In this document: in pieces, positions 14,371 through 17,153 of the stretch | Numbering within the stretch: position 1 is the first letter of the stretch | Layout: every line of letters begins with the position of its first letter | Assembly: GCA_050945755.1 (NCBI GenBank) | Contig: JBMNTN010000039.1 | Location: 1-17,153 of the forward strand | Direction of reading: 5' to 3' | DNA length: 17,153 nucleotides | Source of the DNA: JAQVXR01 sp050945755 | GTDB lineage: Bacteria > Bacillota > Dehalobacteriia > Dehalobacteriales > Dehalobacteriaceae | Notes under the pieces: generated by a model | What the model was told of the DNA's origin: nothing | The model's database searches: none | What the model saw: the letters and a program-made list of their open reading frames with translations, nothing else | Translations under genes and position numbers: made by a program

Positions 14371-16131
14371 ATGAAGAAAATTTTGACCGGCAATGAAGCC
14401 ATTGCCCGAGGAGCATATGAGGCAGGATGTACGATTGCAGCAGCCTACCCCGGCACTCCCAGCACGGAAATTTTAGAAAATATGGCCAAGTATCAGGAGA
14501 TATATACTGAGTGGTCTACAAATGAAAAAGTGGCAGTGGAATTGGCCTGCGGAGCATCAATCGGCGGGGCGAGAACTTTGGCCGCTATGAAGCACGTAGG
14601 CTTGAATGTGGCTGCTGACCCGCTGTTTACCATTGCCTATGAAGGGGTTAACGGGGGGTTGGTAATTGTTACTGCCGATGACCCAGGCATGCATAGTTCC
14701 CAAAATGAACAGGACAACAGGCGCTATGCCCCCTTTGCCAAAGTAGCCATGATTGAGCCTGCCGACAGCCAGGAATGTAAGGATTTTATTAAGTATGCTT
14801 TTGAGGTTAGTGAAAAATTTGACACGCCTGTGTTATTTCGCACCTCTACTCGTATTTGCCACAGCAAAGGGTTGGTAGAGCTGGGAGAAAGAACAGAGGT
14901 TGGGGTAAAGGATTACCAAAAAGATATTAAAAAGTATGTGATGATTCCTGCCCACTCTCGGGTGCGCCATTACCAGGTGGAAGAGAGACTAAAGAGGCTC
15001 CAAGAATATTCTAATAATTGCCCCCTGAACCGGATTGAATGGGGAGACAAAAAAATCGGCATTGTCACCAGCGGCATTTCCTATTCTCATGCCAGGGAAG
15101 TCTTTGGTGACAGCGTTTCTTATTTGAAAATTGGGTTTAGTTATCCTTTGCCGGATAAAATGATTAAGAAGTTTGCCAAGGCGGTTGACAAGCTTTATGT
15201 TATTGAAGAAAATGAACCTTACTTGGAAGAATATATCCGTATCTTGGGCATTGAGTGTCTGGGAAAAGAGTACATTCCTTGCTGTGAGGAATTAAGCCCG
15301 GAGATAATAAGGAAGGCTTTTCTGCCTGGGGAGAGCAAAAAAGTTTATGACAGTGGTATTAAGGCACCTTCCCGCCCTCCTGTCCTTTGCCCGGGGTGCC
15401 CCCACAGGGGTATTTTCTATGCGGTCAGCAAGTATAAGGATGTGGTGGCGGTTGGGGATATTGGCTGCTATACCTTGGGAATGATGCCGCCGCTTAATGT
15501 TACGGATATTGTGATTTGTATGGGTGCCGGTATTTCTGCTTCATTAGGATTAAAAAGAGCATCCATGAAGGGTGGCAGGGATGATAAGATTTTTGGTTTT
15601 ATTGGTGATTCCACATTCTTTCATTCCGGGATTACCGGATTGATCGATGCTGTTTATAATAAAACACCGGCGGTTTTTGTCATTCTGGACAATAGCATTA
15701 CAGCGATGACAGGGCATCAGGAAAATCCCGGGACCGGAAAGACTTTGATGGGGGAAGCCGCACCGGTGATTGATGTTGAATCAATTGTCAAAGCGGTTGG
15801 CATTAAACCGGAAAATATTAGGGTGGTAGATCCATACAATTTGGAAATGACCCAAGCCGCGGTGAAAGATGCCCATGAAGCCCAGGAACCTTTCGTGATT
15901 ATCACCAAGCAGCCTTGCGCCTTGATTAAGGAAGTTCAAAAGAGAAGGGCTAATATCTACTGCAGCATAAATAAGGAAAAATGCACTAAGTGCAAAGCCT
16001 GTATTAAGACAGGCTGTCCGGCAATAGCCTTTAAGAACGGAGAGGTAGTGATTGACCGGTCCATGTGTAACGGATGCACTTTGTGCGCTCAGGTGTGTAA
16101 ATTTGATGCTGTGGAAAAGGTGGGTGAATAA
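14371..16131 (+). CDS. iorA: Indolepyruvate ferredoxin oxidoreductase, alpha subunit
   Basis: Large subunit of the oxygen-sensitive enzyme that oxidatively decarboxylates indolepyruvate and other aryl 2-oxoacids (from Trp, Phe and Tyr transamination) to aryl-acetyl-CoA, reducing ferredoxin. The N-terminal 2-oxoacid oxidoreductase domain begins LTGNEAIARGAYEAG. The thiamine diphosphate site is Gly412-Asp413 (GDSTFFHSG) to Asn441. The C-terminus carries two 4Fe-4S motifs: Cys538, 541, 544, 549-Pro, and Cys566, 569, 572, 576. The frame is open from ATG 14323, but GGGGAGGAG just upstream makes ATG 14371 the better start, giving 586 residues, normal for IorA. The iorB start lies one base beyond the stop, so the two are translated together. 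No transaminase or acyl-CoA synthetase gene is in view. Confidence 0.95.
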   Translation: MKKILTGNEAIARGAYEAGCTIAAAYPGTPSTEILENMAKYQEIYTEWSTNEKVAVELACGASIGGARTLAAMKHVGLNVAADPLFTIAYEGVNGGLVIVTADDPGMHSSQNEQDNRRYAPFAKVAMIEPADSQECKDFIKYAFEVSEKFDTPVLFRTSTRICHSKGLVELGERTEVGVKDYQKDIKKYVMIPAHSRVRHYQVEERLKRLQEYSNNCPLNRIEWGDKKIGIVTSGISYSHAREVFGDSVSYLKIGFSYPLPDKMIKKFAKAVDKLYVIEENEPYLEEYIRILGIECLGKEYIPCCEELSPEIIRKAFLPGESKKVYDSGIKAPSRPPVLCPGCPHRGIFYAVSKYKDVVAVGDIGCYTLGMMPPLNVTDIVICMGAGISASLGLKRASMKGGRDDKIFGFIGDSTFFHSGITGLIDAVYNKTPAVFVILDNSITAMTGHQENPGTGKTLMGEAAPVIDVESIVKAVGIKPENIRVVDPYNLEMTQAAVKDAHEAQEPFVIITKQPCALIKEVQKRRANIYCSINKEKCTKCKACIKTGCPAIAFKNGEVVIDRSMCNGCTLCAQVCKFDAVEKVGE

Positions 16132-16132
16132 A

Positions 16133-16702
16133 ATGACCAGAAGTATACTGCTGGTTGGCGTGGGCGGCCAGGGGATTATCCTTGCCTCGAAAATACTTTC
16201 GGAAGGCTTACTGAAACTGGGTTATGATGTAAAAATGTCGGAAATACATGGGATGGCCCAGCGAGGAGGCAGTGTTACCACTCAGATCAGGTTTGGGGAA
16301 AAAGTATATTCACCCTGTGTGGGAGCGGGAGAGGCAGATGTTTTGGCAGCCTTCGAAAAAGTAGAAGCTGTTCGCTGGTTGCACCAATTAAAAGAAGGAG
16401 GCACTCTTCTCGTTAACGATTATGAAATTTACTCGCTTCCCGTGTTAATTGGGCAGGAAAAATATCCGGAAGGAATTATCGAAAGATTAAACCAACGAGT
16501 GGAGAATGTAAAAGCATTTGATGCCGGAAAGATTGCCTTGGAATTAGGAAACATTAAGGCCCAAAATATTGTTATCTTAGGTGCACTGATCAAGGCTCTT
16601 GGATTGGATACGTTGGATTGGGTAGATGTAATGAAGGAGTATATTCCCCCGAGGTTTCTTGACTTAAATGTGAAGGCTCTTGCGGCTGGAATGGAAATTT
16701 AA
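16133..16702 (+). CDS. iorB: Indolepyruvate ferredoxin oxidoreductase, beta subunit
   Basis: Small subunit of the IorAB complex, formed by the gamma-type catalytic domain of 2-oxoacid:ferredoxin oxidoreductases. The 189-residue protein begins with the nucleotide-like loop GVGGQGIILASKIL (from residue 9) and continues with EIHGMAQRGG, which is characteristic of this domain. The start is ATG 16133, one base after the iorA stop, with AAGGTGGGTG at about 16117-16126 lying inside the end of iorA. The frame is open further upstream (from 16052), but that stretch overlaps iorA's second iron-sulfur motif and is not the real N-terminus. Close coupling suggests equal expression of the subunits. A strong hairpin follows the stop. 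Confidence 0.95.
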   Translation: MTRSILLVGVGGQGIILASKILSEGLLKLGYDVKMSEIHGMAQRGGSVTTQIRFGEKVYSPCVGAGEADVLAAFEKVEAVRWLHQLKEGGTLLVNDYEIYSLPVLIGQEKYPEGIIERLNQRVENVKAFDAGKIALELGNIKAQNIVILGALIKALGLDTLDWVDVMKEYIPPRFLDLNVKALAAGMEI

Positions 16703-16714
16703 TATTATTATTTT

Positions 16715-16744
16715 GCCGGGAGAACAGTCTCCCGGCTGACTTTT
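16715..16744 (+). terminator. Terminator hairpin after iorAB
   Basis: A perfect 9-pair stem (GCCGGGAGA 16715-16723 with TCTCCCGGC 16728-16736) closes an ACAG loop 12 bases after the iorB stop. The following T-run is only four bases long and is delayed by TGAC, so termination may be incomplete or factor-aided. Confidence 0.65.
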
Positions 16745-16898
16745 AGTCCCTGTGCTTCTTTTCCAATCTTGTTAACGTTCTGCTTTCAAAAACTAAAATT
16801 TCCATTACCAGGTATGGCTCTTTTTCAACAAACTGCCGGGAGAAAAGTCTACGATTTAAATTTAACAGTTTCTTTGGCAGTGTTCTCCAAGATGAAAG

Positions 16899-17153
16899 TT
16901 AAGAACCTTGTTTATTCGGATGGTAAAGCTTGTTCCAGAGAGACTCCGGGACAATATCTTTAATCCGGACTTCCCGGTAACTTGTTTTGCCTGAGAATAC
17001 GGTGGGTGGGTAATCTGCTAACCGGGGGGAAGCATTTTGACTTTCATTAAACTTTATTGGCTCCCCTAAGGCCTCTGCTTCTAAGAGGTACTGGCGGACC
17101 AGCTCATCTTCCCCTGTGTTAACAATAATATTACGTAGTTCTTCGCCTCGTTG
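16899..17153 (-). CDS. C-terminal end of an unrecognised protein (cut by window edge)
   Basis: On the minus strand an uninterrupted frame enters from the right edge and ends at TAA (complement of 16899-16901), giving the last 84 residues of a protein. The composition is that of a real soluble protein: a charged helical part (for example EELRNIIVN and LVRQYLLEAEALGEP), then a Pro-containing part with LADYPPTVFSGKTSYREVR and a basic end. I do not recognise the family from this fragment. It converges on iorAB, with about 196 bases between the two stop codons. Confidence 0.65.
   Translation of the reverse strand, partial: QRGEELRNIIVNTGEDELVRQYLLEAEALGEPIKFNESQNASPRLADYPPTVFSGKTSYREVRIKDIVPESLWNKLYHPNKQGS

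Noticed and set aside
16769..16963. A 64-residue plus-strand frame after iorAB.
   Set aside because: Its right part lies antisense to the real minus-strand C-terminal coding fragment, it has no ribosome site, and its composition is not protein-like.
1..17153. A defence island, mobile element, prophage, CRISPR array or new multi-gene cluster.
   Set aside because: Nearly all genes are recognisable metabolic or housekeeping families in short monocistronic or two- to three-gene units, with no integrase, transposase, direct-repeat array or tRNA boundary seen.

Overview
The window reads as chromosome from an anaerobic, moderately low-GC Firmicute of the class Clostridia, possibly a Peptococcaceae-like lineage. 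The reasons are a ferredoxin-dependent indolepyruvate oxidoreductase (IorAB), a cobamide-salvage amidohydrolase (CbiZ), strong AAGGAGG-type ribosome binding sites, sigma-A-type promoters, frequent GTG and TTG starts, and families typical of Firmicutes (YkvI, YitT, DUF1847, TypA). The lineage is an inference from gene content; no marker gene here settles it.

Layout. 58-2310: a three-gene polar amino acid ABC importer (lipoprotein, permease, ATPase) ended by a hairpin terminator. 2449-3180: a HAD-family hydrolase with its own promoter. 3307-4014: orphan cbiZ, converging on serC (minus strand, 4060-5148) across one shared bidirectional terminator. 5149-5585: a 437-base divergent intergenic region with a good serC promoter on the minus strand and a good promoter on the plus strand, the latter followed by a roughly 257-base structured leader before the glutamate racemase murI (5586-6371). 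6636-8294: a short-form alpha-glucan phosphorylase with a hairpin between its Shine-Dalgarno and start codon. 8468-9610: a YkvI-type membrane protein converging on typA/bipA (minus, 9705-11525). 11657-12517: a YitT-family membrane protein (minus), divergent from a DUF1847 protein (12634-13221). That gene is followed by an unrecognised 252-residue His/Asp-rich protein and one or two tiny possible genes. 14371-16702: iorAB, ended by a hairpin. 16899-17153: the C-terminal end of an unrecognised minus-strand gene cut by the window edge.

Functionally this is a housekeeping and metabolic neighbourhood: amino acid uptake, serine synthesis, D-glutamate supply for peptidoglycan, glycogen/maltodextrin phosphorolysis, aromatic amino acid fermentation and cobamide salvage. 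I see no tRNA, rRNA, CRISPR array, transposase, integrase or prophage gene.

I do not find a convincing new multi-gene system. The points most worth a second look are regulatory or small: the murI leader, with four interchangeable GACTG/CAGTC segments and an internal terminator-like hairpin; perfect or near-perfect dyads on the typA and serC promoters; overlapping divergent -35 boxes between yitT and DUF1847; a tiny two-helix membrane peptide near 14042; and the unknown gene at 13270.
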